From positions 1,426,001 through 1,490,000 of the forward strand of contig NZ_CP036299.1 of assembly GCF_007752345.1 (NCBI RefSeq): 64,000 nt of DNA, given 5' to 3'. The notes beneath the pieces were generated by a model. It saw only the letters and a list, made by a program, of their open reading frames with translations. It was not told the origin of the DNA and did not search any database. A program made the translations under genes and the position numbers. This stretch comes from Planctopirus ephydatiae. Lineage in GTDB: Bacteria > Planctomycetota > Planctomycetia > Planctomycetales > Planctomycetaceae. This document shows, in pieces, positions 1 to 9,607 of this stretch (the first letter of the stretch is position 1; the number at the start of each line of letters is the position of its first letter).

Positions 1-153
1 AGCGGCCTGTTCGATGGTGTCATTTTTTGACGTAACATTCTCTTGAGTATCAACTTGCGCGGCAAAGGCGATCTTCCGAAGCTGAGGTGTTACCGTCCAG
101 ATTCCTCCAATGACCACTAAGCCGGCGACGAACAGAGCCGCGTACCTGTGCAT
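1..153 (-). CDS. N-terminus of a membrane-anchored or secreted protein (partial)
   Basis: Only the first 51 codons are in the window; the gene runs off the left edge with no in-frame stop. The ATG is followed by a short basic n-region (HRY) and a hydrophobic stretch at about residues 5-19 (ALFVAGLVVIGGIW), so it begins with a signal anchor or signal peptide. The rest is polar and rich in Gln, Asn, Asp and Thr, which suits an extracytoplasmic portion. No strong ribosome binding site precedes the ATG. It is divergent from the gene at 496. The family cannot be named from this fragment. Confidence 0.55.
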   Translation of the reverse strand, partial: MHRYAALFVAGLVVIGGIWTVTPQLRKIAFAAQVDTQENVTSKNDTIEQAA

Positions 154-495
154 TGAGGCTCTTGTCTGTTTCTGCGTGTTTGTTGGGGTTGGTCGAGTTT
201 GCTGATTATGCATTTCGTTCCCAAATTGACGGATTTTCCAAAGCTGCATGCCCTGGAGTTCCGAAAACAGGTGTGTCAAGTGCTTTTGCGCGTGGCCTTC
301 AGAGGCATTCCCGAACAGCAGACATCCCTTCAGGGATGCCGGTCTGGGGATGGTATGCAATTGAGGCCACGAGGTGAACGGGAAGTTCATCCGGAGGTAA
401 AAGCATGTGCGCGTCATATGTTCGGACACGAGGTCTGTCCTATTTGGCAGCCCGGCGTCCCCAGGCGGTGCGTTGGATAGCAAAGAGGGGTCGCG
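154..495. other. Divergent intergenic region
   Basis: These 342 bases lie between the left-edge minus-strand gene and the plus-strand lipoprotein gene. The open frames here are short and show no convincing start or family. A GAGGGG ribosome binding site sits just before the ATG at 496. Promoters for both directions are expected, but I see no clear -35/-10 pair. Confidence 0.4.
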
Positions 496-1752
496 ATGAA
501 GTTTTACTTCCTGGCATTGGGGACGGTCGTCGTCGTGTGCGTCGGCTGCGCCATGGACGGACAGCAAGTGATGAACAAGGGCGAGTACCATGCTCCCCCT
601 GCCGCTATGATGATGCGGCCGGGCCCCATGGTCGATGGCCCGGGACCTGGCGTGATGCCAGCACTTCCGACAGGTATGGGTGGCCCCATGATGGGCGGCC
701 CGATGATGGGTGGCCCTGCTGGTGGGATGATTCCTCCCGGGATTCCCACCACGACTCAGGTTCGCTTTGTCGGGCCGGACGGCATGCACGTCGGCTGGCA
801 GATTCCGGATGGATATGCTGAGAACCAGCTCGTGGCTCCCGCTCGATTTAACTTCCAGCAGGCTGCAACTTATCGCCTCAAGCTGACCAATATTCCTGGT
901 CGTGCTGGTTTGAACCTGTATCCAACCTTACAGGTTTACCCCAGCCACCCGAATACAGTTGGTTACCTGTCTCACAACAGCGTGCCACTGCAGATTACCG
1001 TTGAAGATCTCGATCAGGTCGAAAGCAACAACTTTGTCACCAAGGTGATCTATCTGCCCGATGCCAAGTATCAGGAACTGGCGATTGCCAACGTGGAAAC
1101 GCTTGTTTCGACTCGGCTCGACCCAGGTGTGGATCCCGTCCAGGAAGCCGACAAGCGTGGTACGATCATGGCGATCCTTCGCTTAGGCAACATGGATCTC
1201 GAAATGCCCGGTGCCCCAGGTGCTCCTGGCGCAACAGTCGGCGGTCCCAACGGTGGTGTGAATCAGGTCGCCTACAACGTGGTCGATGGTGACAAAGGTC
1301 AGCATGTTCCTCCTATGCCCATGAGCATCATGCCCGGATATGGCCCAGGTGTTCCAGATGCGATGATGGTCGCTGGTTATGGTATGCCCGGACAGCCAGC
1401 AGGCAGCCCTTATGTGAGTGGTGTTGGTATGCCAATGTGGGGTCAACCTATCACGGGGACACCAATCGGACTCGCTGGCCCTCCCCACCTGCCTTATGGT
1501 GGTCCAGCCGGTCTCAAAAGCCACACCATTCGTAACCGTACCAAAATGGATATCCCAGAACCTGTGGACCACATGCTGATCGATGTTGAGCATGCCCCTG
1601 GTCTGAGCCTGCCAAAACCAGTTCGCTATGTCGAATACAAGGAAACTCATCCTGTGTACTCACCCGGCGAACTGAGCAACCCAGCCTGGAATGCTCCCGG
1701 TGCTGGAGCAGGTGGAGACGGTGCTTACTGCCCACCCGGCATGCAGCGATAA
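496..1752 (+). CDS. Secreted Met/Gly/Pro-rich lipoprotein, first gene of an envelope cassette
   Basis: A 418-residue protein of unnamed family. The N-terminus is a lipoprotein-type signal with a hydrophobic core (VVVVCVG) and Cys18 as the likely lipidation site. Residues 36-82 and about 235-345 are low-complexity Met/Gly/Pro runs, including MMGGP units. Between them, at about residues 86-232, is a compact domain shared with the next gene: YRLKLTNIP then [18 protein letters not shown], and AILRLGN. A C-terminal tail (about 345-418) is more polar. The start is supported by GAGGGG seven bases upstream. Two further secreted-protein genes follow on the same strand (149 and 56 bp gaps), so an operon is likely. 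A role in the cell envelope is inferred from the signal and the context only. Confidence 0.75.
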   Translation: MKFYFLALGTVVVVCVGCAMDGQQVMNKGEYHAPPAAMMMRPGPMVDGPGPGVMPALPTGMGGPMMGGPMMGGPAGGMIPPGIPTTTQVRFVGPDGMHVGWQIPDGYAENQLVAPARFNFQQAATYRLKLTNIPGRAGLNLYPTLQVYPSHPNTVGYLSHNSVPLQITVEDLDQVESNNFVTKVIYLPDAKYQELAIANVETLVSTRLDPGVDPVQEADKRGTIMAILRLGNMDLEMPGAPGAPGATVGGPNGGVNQVAYNVVDGDKGQHVPPMPMSIMPGYGPGVPDAMMVAGYGMPGQPAGSPYVSGVGMPMWGQPITGTPIGLAGPPHLPYGGPAGLKSHTIRNRTKMDIPEPVDHMLIDVEHAPGLSLPKPVRYVEYKETHPVYSPGELSNPAWNAPGAGAGGDGAYCPPGMQR

Positions 1753-1900
1753 TTGAATGGAGATTCGCCCACCCCGGAGAACTTGCTTATGTCGGTTCTC
1801 CGGGGTTCAGGCGTTCCTGCTGAATGAAATTCTGCTCGCGTTTTCTCCCGTCGTTCTGTTCAATTCGATGGTTTCCTCTTCTCGAAATGAGTTTCCTGCC

Positions 1901-2752
1901 ATGCGATGCCTAGCCCCCCAGGCAAACTCGAAAGTTGTGGCTCTTGGATGGAAAACTATCCTTTGGATGCTCCTGTTGGGCTGTCTGCCTATGGTGGCTT
2001 CAGCACAGCAATATCCATCCAATGACCGCCGCCACTTCCCTTTAAATCATATGACGTCCCCAGGCACTGCTGCCGCGTGGGCTGTTGCCAATGGCAAAGC
2101 CCATCCGGCCTACTTCCAGCCTGTGCGGATTACGGTCCCCACACAGGGCCGAGTTGACTTCTTCGATGGCTCACCGGCTCGGCCCTTGTCGATGTCAGCA
2201 CCTGGACAGGCGGGGCTCCTGGTTGGCCAGACTTATCGGGTGCGTTTAACTGGCCTGCCCGAGTTCCCGAATCAGGAATTTTATCCCACGATTGAACTCA
2301 TCGATCGCCTTCATCCCCCTGAAGGACTGGCTGATCGATTCCCTGTTGAAGTCCAGTTCAGCGAAGATGATTTCGAGTTTGCCGCCCAGGGCCGATTGGT
2401 AACGAAGGTTGTTTATCTGGAACAGCCCGATCGAATTCCACTCTCAGTCCTGGATGCAGATCTCCGTGTCACAGAAGTTCCACCACAACAGAACGCATTG
2501 GCTGAAGCAGATCTTTTAGGACGACCAGTCGCCATTGTCAGGCTGGGTGGACGCACACCCGATAGCCACAATCCGCTGGATCCGACCTTCTTTGGATTCT
2601 GCCCGCCAGTGCAACCTTCTCCCGCAACGGCAACACCTGAAAACGGTCAACCGGCCAATCCCACTCCGATCCAAAATGAAATGCCACAGGCGCGTACTCG
2701 CCCAAGTGGTGTTCGAGCCTCGGCTTCAATTCAGCAAACGGGTGGTCGCTAA
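1901..2752 (+). CDS. Secreted protein sharing a domain with the upstream lipoprotein
   Basis: About 283 residues from the ATG at 1901. This start leaves a classical signal peptide (MLLLGCLPMVASA, cleavage before QQ). In-frame ATGs at 1868 and 1757 give N-terminal extensions without signal character. The body at about residues 76-217 is clearly paralogous to the domain of the gene at 496: YRVRLTGLP aligns with [17 protein letters not shown] with [20 protein letters not shown] with [10 protein letters not shown], and AIVRLGG with AILRLGN. It lacks the Met/Gly/Pro runs of its neighbour and ends in a Pro/Gln/Thr-rich tail. No lipidation Cys follows the signal, so it is probably periplasmic or surface-exposed. 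No enzymatic motif is visible. Confidence 0.72.
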   Translation: MRCLAPQANSKVVALGWKTILWMLLLGCLPMVASAQQYPSNDRRHFPLNHMTSPGTAAAWAVANGKAHPAYFQPVRITVPTQGRVDFFDGSPARPLSMSAPGQAGLLVGQTYRVRLTGLPEFPNQEFYPTIELIDRLHPPEGLADRFPVEVQFSEDDFEFAAQGRLVTKVVYLEQPDRIPLSVLDADLRVTEVPPQQNALAEADLLGRPVAIVRLGGRTPDSHNPLDPTFFGFCPPVQPSPATATPENGQPANPTPIQNEMPQARTRPSGVRASASIQQTGGR

Positions 2753-2808
2753 TCCCAGAGCTGCTTTCGGTCTCATCCTCAGTTCGAGTTTTTACCCATT
2801 CTGGGTTC

Positions 2809-4227
2809 ATGATTGAGAGTGTCCTTATGACTCGGAAACTCCTCACAAGTGCGACTCGCCCACTATCGTGCGGGCTCCCTGCGATTCTCATCGATCACCT
2901 GAAGAGCCATCGTCTGTTGCCACGTCGTCTGATTCTGGGTGGCCTGATACTGGCAGCTGCGGGTTCGACAGGTTGTACCACTCAGCGGGCTGTCACAGCC
3001 ATGCGGCAGATTTCTGAGCCTCCTGCCTATCTGATCATTGTGAATGATGAAATCACGGTTCGCGGACAATCGCCCGAGGATTCCGGCAACATGGCAGGTC
3101 GGGTCAAGCTAGGTTCGAAATCAGCGAATGGCCGACAGGTTCAAACCGTCAGTCATACTCCGGCTATCGAAGCACTTCCCGTGGGGATGAAGATCGAAGT
3201 TTGTCCTCCCGATCGACGAGTTGTCGCCGGTTGTCCTGATCCCAAAATCTGCCCGCCACCGTTTGCACCTGGCTTTACCATGGCCGAGTGCTACCTGATG
3301 GAATGCAAAAAACGTTATCCCGACGAATACATTTGTGATGGTGGAGATCGCGGCTTGCCGGTGCATTACGATTCTGTGGGTATTCAAGGTCTCGAAACTG
3401 AAGACACTGTGGCTGAATTCGTCGATCACACAGGCAAAGAGCGAGTCAAGCCCTCAAGCCGCGTATGTGTGTATGCACCTCGATTTGCCGCCGTTCGTTC
3501 TGTCAGCGTCCCTGCCGTCGGTGAAGCGGTGAGCGAGCTGGCGAATGTTGCCGGCTCGACAGGCGATCGCAGCATGCGAGCTCAGACCAAGATCGATCAA
3601 TCGGCTCAGCAGACCCCGACCGGTGGCTTGAGAATGCGTTCTCGCTCCAGCGGTTTGGAATCAACCTCTGGCCAGGGAGATTTTGCTTCGATTACCCGGC
3701 TCGCCGCTCATGAAAAGCTGGTCAATCTTTTCCAGGACATTGGCTTTCTGCGAACAGGTCTGATGGAAGTGGATGACGTGGCTGCTATTCAGCAGGGGAT
3801 GCAGGCTTCGATGGCCTGGAGCCGCGAGCAGTCGCCGATCATTGCTGCCAAACTCGATGTGCCGATTGAAGGCCGCAGTGATGTGCATGCTGCTGTGATC
3901 ACCTTGATCGATGATGCCAAAAACAACGAACCCGGTGAACTTCGTGTGGTCAAGCTGGCCGACAAGCAGGACGCTGTCAGTGGTGATGTGATTGAATTCG
4001 TCATTCGCTTCGACAACCTTGGCCCTAATGCGGTCTCGGGAGTGCGGCTGATTGATAACCTCACGCCACGATTGTCCTACATTCCTGACAGTGCCACCTG
4101 CACTCTGCCAGGCCAACTGGTGGTCACACCCAATGGCGTGGGGAGTGAGATCCTGATCTGGGAACTCGAAAACTCCCTCGAAGCTCGCAAAGGTGGCGTC
4201 ATCACCTTCAAGGCCCGTGTCCGATAA
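2809..4227 (+). CDS. Cys-rich DUF11-domain envelope lipoprotein (OmcB-like)
   Basis: A 472-residue protein; an in-frame ATG at 2827 is an equally possible start. A long basic N-region leads into a hydrophobic segment and a lipobox-like GSTGC with Cys56. A middle part at about residues 118-225 carries seven cysteines (motifs EVCPPD, AGCPDP, KICPPP, ECYLMEC, YICDGG, SRVCVYAP). The C-terminal ~85 residues form a DUF11-type repeat (GDVIEFVIRFDNLGPNAV, LIDNLTPRLSYIPDS, GGVITFKARV). DUF11 plus Cys-rich segments is the architecture of the chlamydial large cysteine-rich outer membrane protein OmcB, a member of the same superphylum. A structural envelope role with disulfide cross-linking is inferred from this. 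It is the third gene of the cassette starting at 496. Confidence 0.75.
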   Translation: MIESVLMTRKLLTSATRPLSCGLPAILIDHLKSHRLLPRRLILGGLILAAAGSTGCTTQRAVTAMRQISEPPAYLIIVNDEITVRGQSPEDSGNMAGRVKLGSKSANGRQVQTVSHTPAIEALPVGMKIEVCPPDRRVVAGCPDPKICPPPFAPGFTMAECYLMECKKRYPDEYICDGGDRGLPVHYDSVGIQGLETEDTVAEFVDHTGKERVKPSSRVCVYAPRFAAVRSVSVPAVGEAVSELANVAGSTGDRSMRAQTKIDQSAQQTPTGGLRMRSRSSGLESTSGQGDFASITRLAAHEKLVNLFQDIGFLRTGLMEVDDVAAIQQGMQASMAWSREQSPIIAAKLDVPIEGRSDVHAAVITLIDDAKNNEPGELRVVKLADKQDAVSGDVIEFVIRFDNLGPNAVSGVRLIDNLTPRLSYIPDSATCTLPGQLVVTPNGVGSEILIWELENSLEARKGGVITFKARVR

Positions 4228-4239
4228 ACCCGTTTCCAA

Positions 4240-4322
4240 CCTTCTCCCGTCGGAACGGGATAAGGAGAAAAACCTTCGCCCGCGTCTTGGTGGGAGAGGG
4301 TGGCACGAAGTGCCGGGTGACG
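4240..4322 (+). repeat. Dispersed intergenic repeat element, copy A (hairpin plus GGCAC hairpin)
   Basis: The element begins with an 11-bp inverted repeat, CCTTCTCCCGT then loop CGGA then ACGGGATAAGG (one mismatch, 4240-4265). It ends with GGGAGAGGGT and a second small hairpin, GGCAC-GAA-GTGCC (4302-4314). It lies just after the stop at 4227 in a gap between converging genes. From memory, sequences of this kind recur between genes in many bacterial genomes, so I read it as a mosaic repeat that may also act as a bidirectional terminator. Confidence 0.6.
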
Positions 4323-4450
4323 CTCTTCCTAATCGATGTGGAGCGGTGACGAGGCTTCCGCAGGGGCGCCGATGGTCAGCCATTGGCCAGAAATGACAAG
4401 CATCTCGCGATGAAGCCGGTTGTTGATAGAACGCCAAATACGTTCGAGCT

Positions 4451-4496
4451 CGCCCTCATCCCAGCCTTCTCCCGTCAGAACGGGAGAAGGTGAAAA
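4451..4496 (+). repeat. Dispersed intergenic repeat element, copy B (perfect hairpin)
   Basis: A second copy of the repeat hairpin, here with a perfect 11-bp stem: CCTTCTCCCGT (4465-4475), loop CAGA, ACGGGAGAAGG (4480-4490). It is preceded by CGCCCTCATCCCAG. It has the same orientation as copy A about 225 bp upstream and lies 90 bp before the end of the converging gene at 4582. The sequence between the copies (4323-4450) has no gene that I can support. Confidence 0.6.
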
Positions 4497-4581
4497 AGAC
4501 TTTGAAGTCGTCTGATGCCGTGCCACACACCGCAATGAATTGCGATAAATCTGGACGACCTCTTCGCCAGTAGCCCTGCCC

Positions 4582-7500
4582 CTACTTCTCCAGAACCTGA
4601 CCTGCCTCGATAAACTTGCGGAAGTCGAACGTCCCCTGGCCGGCGTCATAGGCAGCTTCCAGCTTCGAACGATCCACCACGTATGCACCGCGGAACTCAG
4701 GCTCGTACAAGTCGTTGAGTGGTGCTCCAATCCGGACGGCATTGCCATTTGCCGTATCGTAAGTCGCCCGGAAGAACTTGCAGGTCAAAAATACCACAAA
4801 AGTATTGCTGCGAGTCGTAGCATTCTGCGACATTTTGGCAATCAGACGTTCCCGGGTCATCGGATCAAGTGCACCATTGCTATGGTCCGTATCTGAACCG
4901 ACTTCGAAGAGTAACCGGGTATTCTGATCCAATGGATCGACACTGCGAATCAACGAAGGCAGTGCAGGATTCCCGGCTCCCACTGTCGGAGTGGCACTGA
5001 AGCTGCGGAATGGGCGACTTCCCGGCAGGCCTGGCAAAGAGAGTTCTTGCCCTGGGCTATTGCCATACCAGGGGTCGAGTTCCGAGTAGTCCCTGTTGAA
5101 CAGGAAGTCGTCCCACCAGTTGAGGCCATCGATCGTACTGAGTGGTGGTGCAGACACATTGGTGGTGAGATCGACATTCACCACGCGTTCATCATCTAGC
5201 CATGCTGCCAGCACTTCGGGATGCCGGATCGTATTAGGATTCAGCTTGCCTGGTACTCGATTGATGGAGTTCATGGCCGTCTCATTGCTGAGATTTTTAT
5301 TGACCCTCGAGGGGACTTCCAGAAGTTCGAGAACACGGTGCCAGCGGTTGTGGTTATTCCCCGCTGGAGGCGTGGTACTCACGGGAGACTGATACAACGG
5401 CGCCAGGAACTTCGCTCCCGCCGTTCGCGAGTACTCGATGAAATCGATCGCTCCATCGTTGTTTGAATCGTATTGCTCTTCGAGGTTCTGCTGACCGGCG
5501 GCATAGCTCTTTCGTGTATCGACCAGTCGTAACGTCAAATGCTTCGGACCAAACAACGGGATCAAAAACAGCTCGCCCATGTTTGCCAGATCGCGGTCAA
5601 AATGCCTTTGCAGTGCTGTCCATGTCACCAGCGCTCCCGGGTTGGCTGCTCCAATCGAGTTGACATAAGGATCGAGTGGCGCTGTTTCGGTACCATCGGG
5701 CGGAGTTGGTGGTGTGCCATCGGGATGTTGAGTCAGGCTGGCAGCAGTTGCGTCGAGTGGCTGGTTTCGCTCAAAGGATCGCAGCTTATTGAGTTCCGTA
5801 TCAATATTCGGATAAGCCGTCGATGGCTGAAGCTCGAACTCTCGCAATCCAGTCACTCGCAATCGATCCACTTCCACCCATTCGTTGTCAGTCGCTGCCG
5901 TCGCATCAGCGGGACGGGTTCGCCCCAGATACTGTCGGCGATACAAAATCACATCCAGTGGGTCGTTGGCATTGGTAATCATGCTGTCTTCGAGAAGCCG
6001 GATACCAGCGGTCACAGCTCCGTATTCATTGGCATCTCCTGCCATGAGCCGGTGCGTGGTGCCATTCGTTGATTCCCGCCTGACAACATCCAGATCAAGC
6101 ACACCGTTCCGAGGTGCAATCCAGGTTCGATTGATCGTGAAATCTGGTGTCCCGCTTGTCCATTCAAAATCGACCTTCATCACACTCTGCATATCGGTCG
6201 GCTGTGCAGAAGCGCCCACGTCAAAGCTCGTTCCGCCAATCGTATACCGGCCATTCGGAGCAATCGTCCCCAGTTGCATTGTGAGTGCTCTGGCTTTGGA
6301 AAGATCGGGTAAAGTCATCGCAATTCGAGGCTGGACGACGATCTGGTAGTCACCATTAGTAAAGTCAATGTTATCCGGACCGGAATTTGCAAGTTCGATA
6401 TACATCAGATATTGATCAGTCGTATCATCCCACTGCGTGGCCTGATGATCGACTGGCACCATTGAGGCATCTTCAACTTGATTGGCTTTAATGGCCAGCA
6501 CTTCGTTAATCGCCAGACGCTGCCGCTCAATCCCATAAACCTGAGCAAAGGTGGAACTGCCAGAAACTGTCGCAGAGGTGGGGAGGTTGGCATCGTCCAC
6601 GTTCCAGCCATCAGAAAGGTCGATGTCGTAGACAAAGCGGGTAATCACTTCATCGCGATCCATGGCATCAACATAGTTGACGGCAAACTGTGCCATCTCC
6701 CGGAGTTGATCCGGCGAATAAAGGGCAGAGGCCGGCTGAGTGGCAGCATTGAGATTGTCGACCGCTCCACCAAAGAGATAGAGCAGGACATAGATGTCGC
6801 GAGCCAGTCGCTGTCGATCCAGCCTCGCCTGACGCTCTTGAGTGCTTGTAGCGATATTGGCGCCGGCATTCACTTCATGTTGCACCAGTGGGCGGACTGT
6901 CGGGCTGGCTGCTGTGCCATCAATCACACTGTTGAGAGGAATGCGGCGGTGGATGCGTGCTGTGTTGTTGTCATTTTCGATGATTTCCAGCCACTTCCGC
7001 ACTGGGCCGCGCAAGGGATCTGCCGCTGAATAAAGGGCGACAGTTCCGAACTGGGGAGGAAATACATATCGCCCGCCACTGGCTGTATATTCCCAGGAAC
7101 GGTTGATGCTGCGTGGCCACGAGAACTGCTTACGATCCGAGCTCACTGTCGTCAGCTTGGTGCGAATATCATCGGCACGAATGCTGTTGCTGGTATTCAG
7201 ATTGAAGGGAGCCAGATCAGTCAATCGGGTGGAGACATTAAATTCCGTGGCCTTGGCCTGGCGCATCTGCAGAACAGCGCTATCAAAGGCATCGAACAGG
7301 CTGTCGTTCAAATCGGGGGTGTCGCGGTAATAGGCGGTTTCGTAGGGATCATCACCTAACGTAAAGACACCCGCCAGGCGCGGTGCATTCGTGGTATTCC
7401 ATTTCACGAAGGAATTCGTGTCCTGCCCGACCATCCGGCTGAAGCGGAACTGGTTATTGAAGAGATCCAGATTTTTCACATTCGTTGACAAGACATAGGA

Positions 7501-9384
7501 TCCAACTCCCATGAAATCGAGCGGCCATGCGAATGTCGAATTCAGCACGTTCGCAGCGACCGGATAAGGCCATGATGTTGGATAACCTGTGCCGCCACTG
7601 GCAGAATCATTGTTATCGTCGCTGTTCGTCAGACCTGCGCGAGGGAGTACAGTTCCAGTACCAGTGGCAACGCTCTGCAAGAGCGATAGCTCTCCATGGC
7701 GACCTGGATAGATCGTTTCAATCACCGAAGGGGCACTGAATTTAACCCGGCCCAGCAGGATCATCGCCAATTCCATATTGGAAGCTTCCTTCCAGGTATT
7801 GACGATCGATGTGATGGGTGGATTCGTGGTTGGCCCAGGGTAACCCGCAGGCTGTGCCGTGAACATCTGAGTGTAAGGTGACCAGTCCACACCACCTGCG
7901 ACATCCGCAGTTCCGGGTCGGGAGTTGAAGACCCACGACGGGTTCACTTCGGCCGGCCCTAACCCTTGATTGGATCGCGAAAAGAATTCGAGCGAAGATG
8001 CAGCACCCAGAATACCTGCAGGAACTGCTCCCGTGGCACCATTGGGATTCGACCCCAGTGCCGGCACACCCAAAGCCTGATTCAAAGCCAGATTTCCATG
8101 GGCATTCAGGTTGATCAGACTGTCCAGATCATAGATCGTGGCGGAAAAGAGTGGCACGAAGGGGTTCCCATTGGCATCTTCCTGAACCGGATAATCGAGG
8201 TCGAGCCAGATCCCTTCCGGAATCCCATCCTGGTCATTATCAACGTCATATTCATAAGTGGCAGCATCTGTGAGGAACGTACCGGAAGAAGTCGCGATTC
8301 GTTCCCAGATGCCCTGACGACCAGTTTTAAACACCGGAACCGATGTGGTATAGGTCCCGTCCATAGGCTGCATGGGGAAGCCTTGCGTCATCGGTGGATT
8401 CAGTGATGGACTCGCTGCCTCAGCATTTGTCAGAAAACGGCTGACGGCAGAAGAACCCTGCACCTGCACTCGATGATCAGGGTGCGGCCGCAAGGAGCGG
8501 CTACCCCATCCGTTATAGTCATACCAACGCTGACCAGCAGGATCTGTCGCCAATAATGGATCGTTAGTACCAGGCCGCCGCATGTACTGAGGTCTGTGAT
8601 ATGAAGGCACAATGACCGGGACAGACAATGCAGGATTGGTCGGATGTGGTATATATCCCCGATAAGCCAGAAACGCGGTATTGATATCAGGCGCGGTGAA
8701 ATCTCCACCACGGCGGGGAAGGAGCAATGGATCGGCACTTCGCCAGTTGTTGGCAGCCGGCGAGACGTTCAGTGACAGCGGGTTGTATTCGGTTTGCCCA
8801 GCCGTAACGGTTGAAACGGTGGCTCCAGTGGAAACATTGATGCGATCTCCAGTTCCTGCGAGGAGGTTAAAATTACTGACACGGACAGGAGCCGCCACAT
8901 CGGCAATCAGATAGTTATCAATAGCCAGAGTCCCGGCATTCCACGACAGACGCATCGATCCGCCATCAAACGGATGCCGATCGGGATACTGGTAAACGAC
9001 ACGGCCAGTCCCAGCGGAATCAACGCGTTGTACATTCCCCATGGCGTTGGTCACCATTGAGTGAGTGCTCGACCACAACGCACTGCTGCGATACTCGGGC
9101 CGGGTGCCGACGATGATCTGTTCCAGCGCGAAGTCGAAGAGAACCTCACCAGTCAGTCCCAGTTCCTGCGGAGCTTTGGCTGCTTCCGAGAAATATTCGG
9201 CATTGCTTTGTTCTTGCCGGGCGAAGGTGAAAAAGATCACCCCCAGAATCGAGAGCAATCCCAGCAGCACGAGAACGATGAGCAGTGTCGATCCCTGGCG
9301 AGGATGTGCAACGGTTGCTGGCTTTCGATCCTTGCCAAGCTGAACAACCTGCTGAGCCGATTTTGCATGAATCATGTTTTTCAT
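4582..9384 (-). CDS. Giant GspK-like minor pseudopilin
   Basis: A 1600-residue protein; GspK proteins are usually about 300-350. The ATG at 9384 is preceded by AGGAGAG at good spacing; a start 36 bases upstream lacks this. Residues 30-55 form a class III prepilin signal: RQG then STLLIVLVLLGLLSILG. Position +5 after the cleavage glycine is Ile instead of the usual Glu, as known for GspK. Calcium-loop motifs are visible: DVDNDQDG at about 380 and a canonical EF-hand loop DSNNDGAIDFIE at 1306-1317 (bases 5434-5469). The rest is a long Asn/Thr/Pro-rich extracytoplasmic region. It is the last gene of the pseudopilin operon. GspK normally caps the pseudopilus tip, and that role is inferred here. 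The DVDNDQDG loop is followed by IPEGIWLDLDYP. Confidence 0.8.
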   Translation of the reverse strand: MKNMIHAKSAQQVVQLGKDRKPATVAHPRQGSTLLIVLVLLGLLSILGVIFFTFARQEQSNAEYFSEAAKAPQELGLTGEVLFDFALEQIIVGTRPEYRSSALWSSTHSMVTNAMGNVQRVDSAGTGRVVYQYPDRHPFDGGSMRLSWNAGTLAIDNYLIADVAAPVRVSNFNLLAGTGDRINVSTGATVSTVTAGQTEYNPLSLNVSPAANNWRSADPLLLPRRGGDFTAPDINTAFLAYRGYIPHPTNPALSVPVIVPSYHRPQYMRRPGTNDPLLATDPAGQRWYDYNGWGSRSLRPHPDHRVQVQGSSAVSRFLTNAEAASPSLNPPMTQGFPMQPMDGTYTTSVPVFKTGRQGIWERIATSSGTFLTDAATYEYDVDNDQDGIPEGIWLDLDYPVQEDANGNPFVPLFSATIYDLDSLINLNAHGNLALNQALGVPALGSNPNGATGAVPAGILGAASSLEFFSRSNQGLGPAEVNPSWVFNSRPGTADVAGGVDWSPYTQMFTAQPAGYPGPTTNPPITSIVNTWKEASNMELAMILLGRVKFSAPSVIETIYPGRHGELSLLQSVATGTGTVLPRAGLTNSDDNNDSASGGTGYPTSWPYPVAANVLNSTFAWPLDFMGVGSYVLSTNVKNLDLFNNQFRFSRMVGQDTNSFVKWNTTNAPRLAGVFTLGDDPYETAYYRDTPDLNDSLFDAFDSAVLQMRQAKATEFNVSTRLTDLAPFNLNTSNSIRADDIRTKLTTVSSDRKQFSWPRSINRSWEYTASGGRYVFPPQFGTVALYSAADPLRGPVRKWLEIIENDNNTARIHRRIPLNSVIDGTAASPTVRPLVQHEVNAGANIATSTQERQARLDRQRLARDIYVLLYLFGGAVDNLNAATQPASALYSPDQLREMAQFAVNYVDAMDRDEVITRFVYDIDLSDGWNVDDANLPTSATVSGSSTFAQVYGIERQRLAINEVLAIKANQVEDASMVPVDHQATQWDDTTDQYLMYIELANSGPDNIDFTNGDYQIVVQPRIAMTLPDLSKARALTMQLGTIAPNGRYTIGGTSFDVGASAQPTDMQSVMKVDFEWTSGTPDFTINRTWIAPRNGVLDLDVVRRESTNGTTHRLMAGDANEYGAVTAGIRLLEDSMITNANDPLDVILYRRQYLGRTRPADATAATDNEWVEVDRLRVTGLREFELQPSTAYPNIDTELNKLRSFERNQPLDATAASLTQHPDGTPPTPPDGTETAPLDPYVNSIGAANPGALVTWTALQRHFDRDLANMGELFLIPLFGPKHLTLRLVDTRKSYAAGQQNLEEQYDSNNDGAIDFIEYSRTAGAKFLAPLYQSPVSTTPPAGNNHNRWHRVLELLEVPSRVNKNLSNETAMNSINRVPGKLNPNTIRHPEVLAAWLDDERVVNVDLTTNVSAPPLSTIDGLNWWDDFLFNRDYSELDPWYGNSPGQELSLPGLPGSRPFRSFSATPTVGAGNPALPSLIRSVDPLDQNTRLLFEVGSDTDHSNGALDPMTRERLIAKMSQNATTRSNTFVVFLTCKFFRATYDTANGNAVRIGAPLNDLYEPEFRGAYVVDRSKLEAAYDAGQGTFDFRKFIEAGQVLEK

Positions 9385-9607
9385 AATGTTCTCTCCTGCC
9401 AGAATTGGCAGCGACATCAATCAAGATGCCCATCGACGGTGCTCGAACACTTCGTTCACGAGTTGCTTCGGCCCGCAATCTCGAAAGCAATGGATCAGTA
9501 CTTCTGTTAGATCTTGTTGATCAAGCCAGCCGCAGTTGCCTGCACTCGATATTTACGAACGAGATTAGAATAGCACTGCAGATTGTGGATATCGGAATGT
9601 TCTGTAG

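Noticed and set aside
661-725. ATGATGGGCGGCCC-like direct repeats
   Set aside because: They are the in-frame MMGGP coding units of the lipoprotein, not an independent DNA element.
3661-4437. Minus-strand open frame over the end of the DUF11 gene and the repeat
   Set aside because: It covers a supported DUF11 domain in antisense and passes through the intergenic repeat; no family or start signal.
4329-4748. Minus-strand frame reading through repeat copy B (SPSPVLTGEGWDEGE)
   Set aside because: The readable motif is the translated repeat; frames through such repeats are often misannotated as genes, and this one overlaps the pseudopilin gene.
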